Of a DNA stretch of 64,000 nt, positions 33,901 to 42,965 are shown piece after piece. The notes under the pieces were generated by a model. That model was not told the origin of the DNA. It did not search any database and worked only from the letters and a program-made list of their open reading frames with translations. Location of the stretch: contig NC_009943.1 of assembly GCF_000018405.1 (NCBI RefSeq), positions 1 through 64,000 on the forward strand, read 5' to 3'. The DNA is from Desulfosudis oleivorans Hxd3. GTDB lineage: Bacteria; Desulfobacterota; Desulfobacteria; Desulfobacterales; Desulfosudaceae. The position numbers and the translations under genes are program-made. Each line of letters opens with the position of its first letter. Within the stretch, counting starts at the first letter, position 1.

Positions 33901-36115
33901 TTTCTCCCGGAGCCCCTTCCGATGCCTTCTCCAGCAGCGCCTTTCCTACAGTCCAGTGAATCTCCCGTGCCTGTGTTTCAGGAAGGGTCTGGTAAACCGC
34001 CTGAAGAATGTGGTCATGGGCGAACTCCCACGTTAAACCGGTGCTGGTGTCAACGGCCGGGGCCGTTGCGGAAGGGTCGGTAACGGGGTGGACCAGTCCG
34101 GCCTCCAGGGCCGTTTGAACATGGGCGCAAATGTCGGCCCGGTCCCGGCCGATGACCAGGACAAGCAGTTCCGGGTCGATCCGGTTCCCGGCACAGGCCG
34201 CGGCCTGAAGCACCGACAGGGTCGGGGCCGGCAGCTTGTCGATGGTCGTGGAGAGCAGCCGGGCCACGTTGTCGGTGATGTCGGCGGCGGCAATGCGTTC
34301 CACGTTCCATGCCCAGCAGCCCCGGCCCGTGTCATAGTGGATCAGGCCGTTGGCATGCAGAGACCCCAGGAACTGCCGGATGAAAAAGGGGTTGCCCCCG
34401 GTCTTTTCAAAAACGATGCGGGCCAGCGGGAGAACGGCCGTCCTGGCCTGGGAAAGCGTATCCGCCATCATGGCCGTGGTCTGGTCGATATCCAGGGGCC
34501 GCAGCGACAGCTTTTCAACCGGGACACTGGTGCGTTCCAGCTTTTCCAGGAACCGGGAGAGCGGGTGGGTGTCGTCCACCTCGCTGTCCCGGCAGGTACC
34601 CAGCACCATGCAGTAGTGCCGCTGCCGGATCAGCATGAAGGCGACACCGTGTTCCAGGGTTCCCCGGTCGGCCCACTGCAGGTCGTCGAGAAAAAAAACC
34701 ACCGGGTGTTCCCTGGCCAGAAACAGGGTCCCGAACTTCTCCATGACCAGGGCCATCCGCATATTGGCCTCCATGGGCGGAAGCTCTCCCAGGGGCGGCT
34801 GCTTGCCGATGATCAGTTCCATTTCCGGAATCATGTCCACCAGGACCTGGCCGCTGGGCCAGACCGCCGACAGTATTTTTTCCCGCCATGCCCGAATCTG
34901 GTCCGGGGGCCGGCTTAACAGCCACCGGGCAATGCTGGCAATAGCGGTTTTGGACGCGCTTAAGGGAACGTTCTGCTGGTTCGGATCAAACTTGCCGGTG
35001 AGAAAAATACCGCCGGACTCCCGGACATAACGGCTCAGGTGGCGAATCACCTCGGTTTTCCCCACGCCGGTGCCCCCGGTCACCATCACCACGCCGGTGT
35101 CGCCGGCCCGGACCCGGTCAAACCGCTTTTTCAAAAACGAAAGCGCCTCCTCGCGACCGTAGAGCCGGTCGGGAAGGGCAAATACCGGGGAAACATCCTT
35201 TCGGCCCGGCATGAACTCCCCAACGGAAAGGGCGGCGTCAAACCGGCCGGTCAGGTCGGCCAGGTCAAACAGCAGGCCGGCGGCGCTCTGGTAGCGATCA
35301 TCGGGATGCTTGGCCAGCAGCTTGAGCACCATGCGGGAAAGGGCCGTGTCCATGGCGGGATTGAGGTCCGACGGCAGGGCCGGGGTCCGGGCCGTGTGCC
35401 CGTACAACACGCCGGCGGCATCCCCGGCGGGGAACGGGTGTTTTCCCGTCATCATTTCATAAAACAGCACCCCCAGGGAGTAGAGGTTGGCGCGAAAGTC
35501 CACGACATGGTCCATGCGGCCGGCCTGCTCCGGCGCAAGACAGGAGAGCGCCGATGCGGCGACGCCGGCCGAAAAACCGCCCTGTTCGGGCAGCCACGCG
35601 TCATCCCAGGCAAGGCCGTCGAGCTTGAACCGGCGGGTGGCGGGATTAAACAGAAAACTGTGGGGCGTGATACCCCGGTAAAGCAGGCCGGCCGCGTGAA
35701 GGTCGCGAAGCGCCGTCGCCATCTGGGCCGCCAGGACACAAAAGGCATGGCCGGGCCGGGCATCTTCGGAAAGCATCCGGTGAAATGACGGCAGCAGGTC
35801 GCCCAGGGGCATGCCGGTAAACGCCTCATGAATGACCAGTATGCCGGAAGGGCTGTCCGCGGGCACCTCCCGGTATTCATATATCTCAAGCAGGTAGTCA
35901 GAGGAAAGGGAGGCCAGCCGCGCCACATGGTCGAGAAGCGTTCCGGCGGCGGGAAAACGGGTCTCGACACCCAGCAGCCGGGCCACCACCGCCCTGCCGG
36001 TGTCCCGGTCTACGGCCGAAAGCGTGGTCGACGTGCCGGTGGCGTCCATCTCAACCAGCCGATCATAACGGTGGGCAAGCGCCTGTCGTGCGATGTCGCC
36101 GAGCGGATGGGCCAT
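30896..36115 (-). CDS. giant hybrid sensor: pseudokinase + AAA ATPase + TPR-like + GAF + histidine kinase
   Basis: 1739 aa from ATG 36115 (GGGAG site; an upstream ATG at 36202 lacks one). Order: STKc-like domain about 10-290, whose HRD loop reads YRGIT and whose DFG region reads LDGLAWDD, so catalytic residues look lost; STAND-type ATPase about 320-620 with GGTGVGKT and VVFFLDDLQWAD; long helical repeat region (tetratricopeptide-like) about 650-1230; GAF near 1260-1450; HisKA_3 with LHDRIG (His1537) and HATPase with ELLFNAVKHS (N1645) and DDGVGFD. Same architecture as the known trifunctional Ser/Thr kinase-ATPase-sensor kinase proteins of delta-proteobacteria. Cytoplasmic; signal unknown. Phosphorylates the adjacent NarL-type regulator. 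Confidence 0.9.
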   Translation of the reverse strand: MAHPLGDIARQALAHRYDRLVEMDATGTSTTLSAVDRDTGRAVVARLLGVETRFPAAGTLLDHVARLASLSSDYLLEIYEYREVPADSPSGILVIHEAFTGMPLGDLLPSFHRMLSEDARPGHAFCVLAAQMATALRDLHAAGLLYRGITPHSFLFNPATRRFKLDGLAWDDAWLPEQGGFSAGVAASALSCLAPEQAGRMDHVVDFRANLYSLGVLFYEMMTGKHPFPAGDAAGVLYGHTARTPALPSDLNPAMDTALSRMVLKLLAKHPDDRYQSAAGLLFDLADLTGRFDAALSVGEFMPGRKDVSPVFALPDRLYGREEALSFLKKRFDRVRAGDTGVVMVTGGTGVGKTEVIRHLSRYVRESGGIFLTGKFDPNQQNVPLSASKTAIASIARWLLSRPPDQIRAWREKILSAVWPSGQVLVDMIPEMELIIGKQPPLGELPPMEANMRMALVMEKFGTLFLAREHPVVFFLDDLQWADRGTLEHGVAFMLIRQRHYCMVLGTCRDSEVDDTHPLSRFLEKLERTSVPVEKLSLRPLDIDQTTAMMADTLSQARTAVLPLARIVFEKTGGNPFFIRQFLGSLHANGLIHYDTGRGCWAWNVERIAAADITDNVARLLSTTIDKLPAPTLSVLQAAACAGNRIDPELLVLVIGRDRADICAHVQTALEAGLVHPVTDPSATAPAVDTSTGLTWEFAHDHILQAVYQTLPETQAREIHWTVGKALLEKASEGAPGERIFDIVHQLRLGMPLSLSSPEATELARLNLEAGRVAMETISFEGAADYLRHACNLLPDTAWETHYDLAAGIYGALARCEFALGAFVESERLFGLLLQKAPSLVTRARAYNAMVELHTAAGNIDKALMLGRRALETLGIHLPRRPGRARVLLLLVRLRLIWGVRRVSAILDAAENRDETLDITLTLLTNIGLPTFYVNPLLCLWINATGILLGIRNPKEGFPLQHASFGLITLGAFLGSIFGFIGMGRHYAKTGMRLLERQAPGQYQAIAYFVSAFFNRHWYQPARKSIDSFKRAYRHALKTGDISYAGHSINSMFMVRFFLGDNLDAVYAYHQRHEAFIQKARSPFAVAHYKLLRQLYRSLKGQALSPAGLDTKDYDTAAEFAAVVDTGNLLLRFFFLLSQLKLYVFHRQWENGASLVERIQAMNYLPVGTLVVTEYCFFAFLSITNLIVAGTPPQQARRYSRRAARFIRRMRQWYRLQPDNFEPMLRLMEAEKARVQGRPVQAQERYRQAVAAARDGGFTHLAALGCESAGNFFAAQGDTVAARAYLAEARKAYLDWGATAKAADLEKQHAGLFAAIPGHTAVSISPLERADHGAVVAALQAVSQEIVVRRLLTRLMEITMAATGASRAAFISNRQGRLFVEVERWGNETDQTLLKSEPLLEQPTSLMAAVVYYVKRTRELVVMNDVKKESSLFQKNSDDAGTPRALVCMPMARNKRLVGILYLENALTGGVFTEDRIGLLTMIASQAAVSFENATLYEHVMKNEQDLKRLSEKLRSLYSELLLTEERERRRIATELHDRIGHALAGAKIGLETLCKGSAKEHEARLRDVLAVLDQSIADTRTLTFELSPPILYHLGLGPALDWLCEETQKKHGLTVSFADTGQEGGLDQKTEILCFQIVRELLFNAVKHSQAGHVEVRLYRNGARMGLTIQDDGVGFDGSRQSAGSGFGLFSIHERLRLVGGEMNIDTGKNRGTTIDITVPLTGENQNQGEVNDQGSGG

Positions 36116-36229
36116 GGGAACTCCCGCCGTGTGCAGGGAAAGCGGCCGGCGGCTGTTCCCCCGTTGTTGCCGTGATATGTAAACTTGCCGCTGTGCCGGC
36201 AAGAAAGCGTCCCGCTACACGGACCCGGT

Positions 36230-37147
36230 TTACTGCCGGGGTCCGGCGTCGATGTTTTCCCCTTCCGGCGAGGGCGGCAGGTTGCCCTTTATCAGAAAGT
36301 TCTCTTTCAACGACTGGATGATACGGTCCGTGCTTTCAACGGCGCCACGGATTTCATCAATACCCAGGCTGGTGGAGTGAGTAATGGCGGGAATATCGTA
36401 GCTGGCCTCCTCCACGTTGGCCAGCGCCGTCTTGACCCGTTGCATGCTGGCCGCCACATCGGCCAGCATGTTCCGCAGGTCGGTCAGGTTGAAGTAAAGT
36501 TCGTTGCCGATTTTGTTGATGGTCACCAGGTTGGTGTTGACATGGTCCATGGCCATGGGGGTTTTGGCCGTGGCCTCGGCCAGGTTCGACAGGATCGCCT
36601 CCAGCTCTTCAAAGACGGTAAACAGAGGCCCCTCGGGGTCCCTCAGCGCCTCGGTGATGTCCGAAATGTTCTTCACGGCGGTCGAGAGCTTTTTGGCGGT
36701 CTGTTCCACCTGAAACTCCACCAGCAGGTCCTCGATCGATTTTTTGGGAATCGACTGAATCTCCTCCCCCTCGTCCATGGCCGGGGCCCTGGAGTTTCCC
36801 GGAATCACCGCCACGTACTCGTCGCCGATAAAGGTGGGGCTTTTGACTGTTACCGTCGTATCTCGGGTGATGCGGCTCTGGTAATCCTCCAGGATCTTCA
36901 GTGTCACCCGGACCTTGTCCTCGGTAAGATCGATCCGGGAGACCTTGCCGATGGAGGCTTTCTGAAACTTGACGTCCGCGTTTTCCTGAAGGTTGTAGCT
37001 CTCTTCAAACACCGTGTAATAAGTCACATAGGACTTGAACCAGTTCTTGCCGCGCCCGATGAGCACCACGGTTGAAAAGAGCAGCACGATGATGCTGATC
37101 ACAAACAGGCCGACGATCTTTTCTCTTCTGCTGTATATAAGTTCCAT
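36230..37147 (-). CDS. MlaD-like MCE-domain lipid-binding protein
   Basis: 305 aa. One N-terminal membrane anchor (IVGLFVISIIVLLFSTVVLIGRG), an MCE domain (YTVFEESYNLQENADVKFQKASIGKVSRIDLTEDKVRVTLKI, with the GVPVRYRGI-like loop region LGKV..), and a long C-terminal helical segment (TAKKLSTAVKNISDITEALRDPEGPLFTVFEELEAIL), longer than E. coli MlaD. It would form a periplasmic hexameric lipid tunnel with the MlaE permease at 37857. Ends the three-gene set; the ATPase stop is 4 bp before its start. Confidence 0.85.
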   Translation of the reverse strand: MELIYSRREKIVGLFVISIIVLLFSTVVLIGRGKNWFKSYVTYYTVFEESYNLQENADVKFQKASIGKVSRIDLTEDKVRVTLKILEDYQSRITRDTTVTVKSPTFIGDEYVAVIPGNSRAPAMDEGEEIQSIPKKSIEDLLVEFQVEQTAKKLSTAVKNISDITEALRDPEGPLFTVFEELEAILSNLAEATAKTPMAMDHVNTNLVTINKIGNELYFNLTDLRNMLADVAASMQRVKTALANVEEASYDIPAITHSTSLGIDEIRGAVESTDRIIQSLKENFLIKGNLPPSPEGENIDAGPRQ

Positions 37148-37151
37148 GTGC

Positions 37152-37814
37152 TTACGAGACGGTTACCCTTTCTCCCTTTATGACGATCTTTCCGGACGCC
37201 GAAAAGTTTGCGCAGAAAGACCGGTCCCTTGAAAATATCACCAGAGGGGTGCCGGACACAAGGGCTTGTTGCAGCAGGTTGACAAACATCCACTGCCGGT
37301 CCGGCGGCACCACCTCCTCCGGCCACTCCACCAGCAGGACGGCGGGGTCCTTGGCCAGTTCCCGGACGGCCATGGCCAGCCGCAGGTCCCAGCGGTCCGC
37401 CTCGGTCACCTTCTGGCCCAGCCGGTTGCGAATGTGAAACAGCAGGCACATCTCATCGGTTTTCTTGTCCAGGGTCACCGACAGCGTGTTCTTGTCATAA
37501 AAATCTGAAAGCAGAAGGTTTTCCAGGATGGTCCGGTTGCTCAGCAACACGTTGGCCGGGGAAACGTAACCGATTTCTCTTTTACAGGACAGCAGTTGCC
37601 GGTAGGTGGAAAAATCCAGAAGCGCGTTCTTGAAGCGAAAAGTCCCTGTCTCCGGCTTGACAAGCGTGGCCAGGGCGGCAAAAAGCAGGCCCGCGCTTTC
37701 CCGGAGATCCGACGCCACCAGCCAGCACTGGCCGGGCGAGATTGCCAGCGAAATGTTTTTCAGGCGCAGCTCGTTTCGGGCCACCGTGTAGTTGGACAGT
37801 TCAATCAGTGACAT
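37152..37814 (-). CDS. degenerate ABC ATPase of the Mla-like transporter
   Basis: 220 aa if started at the ATG 37814 (MSLIELSNYTVARNELRLKNISL, matching ABC proteins); a start at 37847 adds 11 residues; neither has a strong ribosome site. Fold clearly ABC-like, but the Walker A region is VASDLRESAGLL (no GxGKS/T), the Q-loop lacks Gln, the LSGGQ signature reads EADRWDLRL, Walker B is VLLVEWPEE and the H-loop His is Arg. Catalysis is therefore unlikely. It lies between the MCE and permease genes, where MlaF should be. Confidence 0.75.
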   Translation of the reverse strand: MSLIELSNYTVARNELRLKNISLAISPGQCWLVASDLRESAGLLFAALATLVKPETGTFRFKNALLDFSTYRQLLSCKREIGYVSPANVLLSNRTILENLLLSDFYDKNTLSVTLDKKTDEMCLLFHIRNRLGQKVTEADRWDLRLAMAVRELAKDPAVLLVEWPEEVVPPDRQWMFVNLLQQALVSGTPLVIFSRDRSFCANFSASGKIVIKGERVTVS

Positions 37815-37856
37815 GCTTGCACTTTTCTGGCGCGGGCGCCATGCCATGGGCCGGCA

Positions 37857-38633
37857 TTAAAAATAGAACAGCCCGGAAATAAAAATGTTGGTGACAATAC
37901 AGTAAAAAAAGCACTCAATAGCCGCGGTGGAGGTGATCTTGGGAATCACGGTGATCCGTTTCTGGGCCTCAAACCCATGATACAGGGTCACCACGGAAAT
38001 CACGACGCCGAAGCACAGGGCCTTGACCAGGCCCACAATGATATCGGCACCGGTGATGGCGCTGCCGATATCCGACAAAAAGTTGCCCACGGGAATCGAG
38101 GTGGTCAACCGTACCACGCCGTAGCCGCCAAGAATGGCGACCAGGTCGAACACGATAAACAGGCAGACGATGGCCGATGTGATACCGACAAACCGTGGAA
38201 TGGCCAGCAGCCGCAGGGGGTCGATGCCGGTCATTTCCAGAGAATCGATCTCGTTGAACACATTCATGTAGCCGATCTCAATGGTAACGGCGGTGGCGGA
38301 GCGGAGCACCACCAGCATGGCGGTGACCACCGGGCCGATTTCCCGGATCACCAGGATGATCATCAGTTTGCCCAGGTCAACCTGGCCGGAAAATTTGGCA
38401 AACTGAATCAGCATCATGCTGCCGGTAAGCAATGAGAGGGGAATGATCAGAAAAAGGGCCTGCACCGCGGTGAAGTAGATCTGCTCCACCACGCCCCACC
38501 GGACCACGGCCCGGCCCTTGAGGGGGGAGGCAAGCAGGACGGCGCACAGGTCTATGGCAAACGCGGCCATGTTTTGCAGATGATCAACATAGGCCAGGGT
38601 TTTTCGGCCGATGTATCCTGTCGGGCTGTTCAT
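37857..38633 (-). CDS. MlaE-like ABC transporter permease
   Basis: 258 aa, five to six membrane segments, with the family core VIREIGPVVTAMLVVLRSATAVTIEIGYMNVFNEIDSLEMTGIDPLRLLAIPRF, in which the EIxxxxxGxDP coupling segment contacts the ATPase. First gene in the minus-strand set with the pseudo-ATPase and MCE protein. Inner-membrane permease for phospholipid or other hydrophobic compound transport. Confidence 0.9.
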   Translation of the reverse strand: MNSPTGYIGRKTLAYVDHLQNMAAFAIDLCAVLLASPLKGRAVVRWGVVEQIYFTAVQALFLIIPLSLLTGSMMLIQFAKFSGQVDLGKLMIILVIREIGPVVTAMLVVLRSATAVTIEIGYMNVFNEIDSLEMTGIDPLRLLAIPRFVGITSAIVCLFIVFDLVAILGGYGVVRLTTSIPVGNFLSDIGSAITGADIIVGLVKALCFGVVISVVTLYHGFEAQKRITVIPKITSTAAIECFFYCIVTNIFISGLFYF

Positions 38634-38837
38634 GACATGTCACCGTTTTAACGGGGGTGGAACGCACCGGTCGCCTGCCACCGTACCGGACGGCAAGCAC
38701 ATTGACTTGTTTGCTTTTTTACACTATAACCACTGCTTAAGCAACTCGAAACCGTCGGCCGCACGCAAAGCCGCGGGCAGCCGTGGGACGCGGCAGCGAC
38801 GGTGGAACCAGGCACCCCATACGGATAGAACATCACC

Positions 38838-41114
38838 ATGGACCTTTTGAAAAAAAGCGGTCGCGCAATAAAAACGGTCTTTTCACGCAAGCCCCTGCTG
38901 CTCTCTTTCTGTATCGTGGTGGCAGGCGCGCTTGTCTTCATGTCCGGCATCAGCTTCCTGGATATCATTGAGCTGAAAACCATTGACATGCGGTTCAAGC
39001 TCCGGGGGGATATCCCGCCCGGCGACAGGGTGGTGCTGGCGGCCATTGATGAAAAAAGCCTGAAACAGGAGGGCCGGTGGGTGTGGCCCCGCACCAAGAT
39101 AGCGGCCCTGGTGGACAAGCTTTCCGAAAAAGGGGCACGGGTCATCGCCTTTGATGTGGGGTTTTTCGAACCGGAAAGCTCCGAGGTTATCCAGACCATC
39201 GGGCGCATTCAGGCGGCGTCAAAGGACAACGCCCTGCGGAACAAGCGATTCGACGACTACCTGGCCACACTGAAAAACCGGTCGGACAACGACCGGATTC
39301 TGGTGGAAGCCATTCAGCGCTCCAGGGCAACGGTGGTGCTGGGGTTCTTTTTTCAGATGAACCCCGAAGACGCCCTGCATATCACCGAAGCGGAGATTGA
39401 AACACACACCCGGCAAATCGCTGGCGGCCGTTACACCATTGAACGGTTCAGTTCGGACCGGGCCAGGGAGGCGTGGCTCTATCGGGTGGCGGCCCCCCAG
39501 TCCAACATTCAGGCGATTTCAGAGGCCACCTCCTATGCCGGATATTTCAACAAGTTGGCCGATCCGGACGGCGTGGTGCGCCGCATGACCATGGTGATGC
39601 AGTTCAACAACACCCTTTACGCCCCTCTCTCCCTGAAGGCGGCCGGCGCCTACCTGGACGCCCCCCTCTCCATTACCGTGGAGGAGGACTATGGCGTGGC
39701 CTCCCTGATGCTGGGGGACCTGTCCATACCCGTGGATGAACGGGGTGATCTGCTGATCAACTACCGGGGACCGGAAAAGACCTTTCCCCATATTTCGGTC
39801 ACCGACATTCTCAACGACACGGTGGATGAAAGCCTGATCCGGGACAAGATCGTTCTGGTGGGAGCCACGGCCATCGGCATTCACGACGAATGCGTGACGC
39901 CGGTGGCCAAGGTGTTTCCCGGGCCCGAGGTCCACCTCAACGTCATCGACGCCATCCTGTCTGAAGATTTTCTGTTTCACCCGGCCTGGGCCGCGCTGTT
40001 TGACCTTCTGGTCATCATCGGCGGCGGTATGCTGCTGGCTTATGTGCTGCTGAAAACCAGCGCCCTGCCCGGCGGCCTCGCCATGGCCGCCATGTTCGGC
40101 GGGTACCTCTGGCTGTGCCAGTTTTTCTTCACCCACATGGGGTGGATTCTTAACATGGTCTATCCCCTGTGCGTGTTTCTGGCGATCTACCTGTTTGTGA
40201 CCTCTTACAAATACCTGTCTGAAGAGGGGCAGAAAAAATTTATCCGGGAGGCCTTTTCCAAGTACCTGGCACCGGAGGTGGTCAACCAGCTGATCTCCTC
40301 GCCCCAGAAGCTGGTACTGGGCGGCGAGCGCCGGGAGATAACCGCTTTTTTCTCCGATGTCCAGGGATTTACCAGCATTTCCGAAAAGCTCGCCCCTGAA
40401 GAGCTGGTGGAGCTGCTCAATGATTTTTTAACCGAGGTCACCGACATCATCCTTCATCACAAAGGGGCCGTGGACAAGTTCGAGGGAGACGCGGTCATCG
40501 CCTTTTTCGGCGCCCCCAACGAGCTTCCCAACCATCCCGAAGCGGCCTGCCTGGCCTGTATTGATATTCAGAAACGGATGGTCGAGCTTCGCGCCAAATG
40601 GCGGGAGCAGGGCAAACCCGAACTCAAGGTGCGCATCGGTCTTTATTCCGGACCGGCCGTCGTGGGTAACATGGGTTCCAGAAACCGCATGGACTACACC
40701 ATGATGGGCGACACCGTGAACACCGCCGCCCGGCTGGAAGGGGTCAACAAAATATACGGCACTTATACCATGGTCGGCCAGCCGACCTACGAGGCCGCGG
40801 CCGACGCCCTGTTCGCCCGGGAGCTGGATGCCGTCACCGTGGTGGGCAAAAAGACGCCGGTGGCCATTTACGAGGTCCTCGGCCGCCGGGGCGAGGTGGA
40901 CGAAACCGGGGTAAAAACCACCGAGGTCTATGCCAAGGGACTGGCGGCATACCGTCAGAGACAATGGGACCAGGCCGTCGCCTGGTTCAAGGAAGCCCTG
41001 GCCGTCACCCCGGATGACGGCCCCAGCCTGACCATGATCCGCCGGTGCGAGGCCTATGCCGAAAATCCGCCCCCCGATGACTGGAACGGGGCCTTTTCCA
41101 TGATGACCAAGTAA
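38838..41114 (+). CDS. CHASE2-domain adenylate/guanylate cyclase
   Basis: 758 aa. N-terminal membrane segment (LLLSFCIVVAGALVFMSGISFLDI), extracytoplasmic CHASE2 domain (IDMRFKLRGDIPPGDRVVLAAIDEKSLKQEGRWVWPRTKIAALVDKL), three further membrane segments about 375-450, then a class III cyclase catalytic domain (FFSDVQGFT, KFEGDAVIAFFGAP, MDYTMMGDTVNTAARLEG with the metal Asp, Asn and Arg residues) and a TPR-like tail. CHASE2 cyclases are usually paired with FecR-domain proteins, as here (45095). Signal unknown; the ATG has a weak ribosome site. Confidence 0.92.
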   Translation: MDLLKKSGRAIKTVFSRKPLLLSFCIVVAGALVFMSGISFLDIIELKTIDMRFKLRGDIPPGDRVVLAAIDEKSLKQEGRWVWPRTKIAALVDKLSEKGARVIAFDVGFFEPESSEVIQTIGRIQAASKDNALRNKRFDDYLATLKNRSDNDRILVEAIQRSRATVVLGFFFQMNPEDALHITEAEIETHTRQIAGGRYTIERFSSDRAREAWLYRVAAPQSNIQAISEATSYAGYFNKLADPDGVVRRMTMVMQFNNTLYAPLSLKAAGAYLDAPLSITVEEDYGVASLMLGDLSIPVDERGDLLINYRGPEKTFPHISVTDILNDTVDESLIRDKIVLVGATAIGIHDECVTPVAKVFPGPEVHLNVIDAILSEDFLFHPAWAALFDLLVIIGGGMLLAYVLLKTSALPGGLAMAAMFGGYLWLCQFFFTHMGWILNMVYPLCVFLAIYLFVTSYKYLSEEGQKKFIREAFSKYLAPEVVNQLISSPQKLVLGGERREITAFFSDVQGFTSISEKLAPEELVELLNDFLTEVTDIILHHKGAVDKFEGDAVIAFFGAPNELPNHPEAACLACIDIQKRMVELRAKWREQGKPELKVRIGLYSGPAVVGNMGSRNRMDYTMMGDTVNTAARLEGVNKIYGTYTMVGQPTYEAAADALFARELDAVTVVGKKTPVAIYEVLGRRGEVDETGVKTTEVYAKGLAAYRQRQWDQAVAWFKEALAVTPDDGPSLTMIRRCEAYAENPPPDDWNGAFSMMTK

Positions 41115-41133
41115 GAATCACGGTTAAGCCTTC

Positions 41134-42708
41134 ATGCGCAATCGGTTGTCTTTCATTTCGTTTATCGTCGGCCTGCTGCTGATGTGGCCGGTTCTGCTCC
41201 ACGCGGCCAACGGCGGCCTTCCGGCGGAAAGCGACTTCCTGTTTGCCCAGGCCGAAACCCAGGTGGCGGCGGGCCGGTACCTGGAAGCCATCGGCCTTTA
41301 CCAGACCGTGGCCGACACCACCCCGGACGCCGGGGAAAAAGCCCGGGCCCTTCTGCTGGTGGGATATGCCCATGCCCAGTACCTGGATCAGCACGACAAG
41401 GCCCTGCTCTACTTCGACTACATTCTGACCAACTGGCCCGGCTCTGCGGCGGCCGAAGAAGCCCTCTACCGAAAGGGCATGGTGCTTTACGAAACAGAGC
41501 GGTATGCAAAGGCATACCAGGCGTTTACCGCTTATCAGGAACGCTATCCCCACACCGGCCGGCGATACACCGCCGGGGTCTGGGCTGAAAGCGCCGCAAA
41601 CCTTGCGGCCACCCAGGCGCTTCGCATGAACAGGGAGAGCCTTGCAGCGGTCCGGAAAGACACCACTGTCCGCGTGCTGGTTGCAGAATCGGCCGATACC
41701 GTGCACCTGGCATCAGGCACGCGGCTGACCCTCACGGACACGGCCTCCGGAAAAACATCGATGCTCCGGTCACAGGCGACCACCATTGGTGCCAAACAGG
41801 GCCGGCTGACAATCAATGGAAAATCCACTGCCACGACCCGGTGCCGCATAACATCCCCTCAGCCCATTGCCGTAAACGGCACCCGGTACCGGGGCGCCGT
41901 GGTGGTGTCGGCCGATGGCGGAACCGTTTCAGCGATCAACCACGTGGACATTGAGCCCTATCTTTACGGCGTGGTGCCCCGGGAGATGCCGGCCTCCTGG
42001 CCGGAACAGGCTCTCATGGCCCAGGCCGTGGCTTCCCGCACCTATGCCCTTTATGTAAAACAGAAAAGCGCGGACCGGTCCTTTGATGTCCGGGCCACCA
42101 CGGCCTCACAGGTCTACGGCGGATATGACGCGGAGATGCCGGCGGCCAATCGCGCCGTGGACGCCACTCAAGGCCAGGTCCTGACCTACAACGGCAACCT
42201 GATCGTGGCCTATTTTCATGCCAACAGCGGGGGGTACACTGAATGCCCGGAAAACGTCTGGGGCGCGGCCCTTCCCTATTTGGCGGACCGGCCGGACCGC
42301 TACAGCCGTGAGGTGCCCGGGAGCCAATGGGAATTTTTTCTGCCCTATGACGAGGCCCAGGCGCAGCTGGCCCGGTACGGGGTGCACGTGGGCGGCGTCA
42401 GGGGCTTTGTATTCAACGGCAAAAGCCGGTCCGGACGGATTCAGGATGTTTCGGTGGTGTCGGACGCAGGGGTATGGCATATGCCGGGCAACATGTTCCG
42501 GCTGGCCATCGGCAGCACCCGGCTCAAGAGCATGTGCTTTGAAGCGGCCAGAAGCGACCAGGGGGTCCTGTTTCGCGGCGCCGGATACGGACACGGCGTG
42601 GGCATGAGCCAGTGGGGGGCCAGAACCATGGCCTTGGAGGGACATGACTATAAAACCATACTGAAGCACTATTACCGGAACATCACCATCGCCTCCCTTG
42701 ATCGTTAA
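41134..42708 (+). CDS. SpoIID/LytB-domain protein with N-terminal tetratricopeptide region
   Basis: 524 aa. Signal peptide MRNRLSFISFIVGLLLMWPVLLHAA; helical repeat region about 35-160 (LYQTVADTTPDAGEKARALLLVGYAHAQYLDQHDKALLYFDYILT) and SpoIID domain about 180-510 with PYLYGVVPREMPASWPEQALMAQAVASRTYAL, TASQVYGG, QGQVLTYNGNLIVAYFHANSGGYTE and a C-terminal GAGYGHGVGMSQWGA. SpoIID-like proteins are lytic transglycosylase-type or amidase-activating factors acting on denuded peptidoglycan. Gap of 19 bp from the cyclase stop suggests one transcript. Confidence 0.9.
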   Translation: MRNRLSFISFIVGLLLMWPVLLHAANGGLPAESDFLFAQAETQVAAGRYLEAIGLYQTVADTTPDAGEKARALLLVGYAHAQYLDQHDKALLYFDYILTNWPGSAAAEEALYRKGMVLYETERYAKAYQAFTAYQERYPHTGRRYTAGVWAESAANLAATQALRMNRESLAAVRKDTTVRVLVAESADTVHLASGTRLTLTDTASGKTSMLRSQATTIGAKQGRLTINGKSTATTRCRITSPQPIAVNGTRYRGAVVVSADGGTVSAINHVDIEPYLYGVVPREMPASWPEQALMAQAVASRTYALYVKQKSADRSFDVRATTASQVYGGYDAEMPAANRAVDATQGQVLTYNGNLIVAYFHANSGGYTECPENVWGAALPYLADRPDRYSREVPGSQWEFFLPYDEAQAQLARYGVHVGGVRGFVFNGKSRSGRIQDVSVVSDAGVWHMPGNMFRLAIGSTRLKSMCFEAARSDQGVLFRGAGYGHGVGMSQWGARTMALEGHDYKTILKHYYRNITIASLDR

Positions 42709-42844
42709 CGTTTTGTTTTAACTGTAACTTCATCCGGTTTTACCCGTGACCGGCCCGGCGGGGAAAAACAAATGACAGAAAGCAAAAAAAATAGTATAGT
42801 AAGCGGCGATAAACACATGTCGAACCGGCGCCCTCAAGCAAAGG

Positions 42845-42864
42845 CGACGGCTTTGCCGCCGTCG
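42845..42864 (+). promoter_or_regulatory. hairpin in the leader of the LPP20 gene
   Basis: CGACGGC / GCCGTCG 7-bp stem, TTTGCC loop, about 100 bp before the start at 42966. The gap is otherwise AT-rich with no ORF; whether it terminates the SpoIID transcript or regulates is unclear (no T-run). Confidence 0.3.
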
Positions 42865-42965
42865 ATGGTCAGACAACCTGAATCTTTATAACCACAGGGG
42901 CTTTTATTCTTAATAACAATCAACCAACACAAAACCCATCGTTGTTTCTAAAACAGGAGGCTGTA

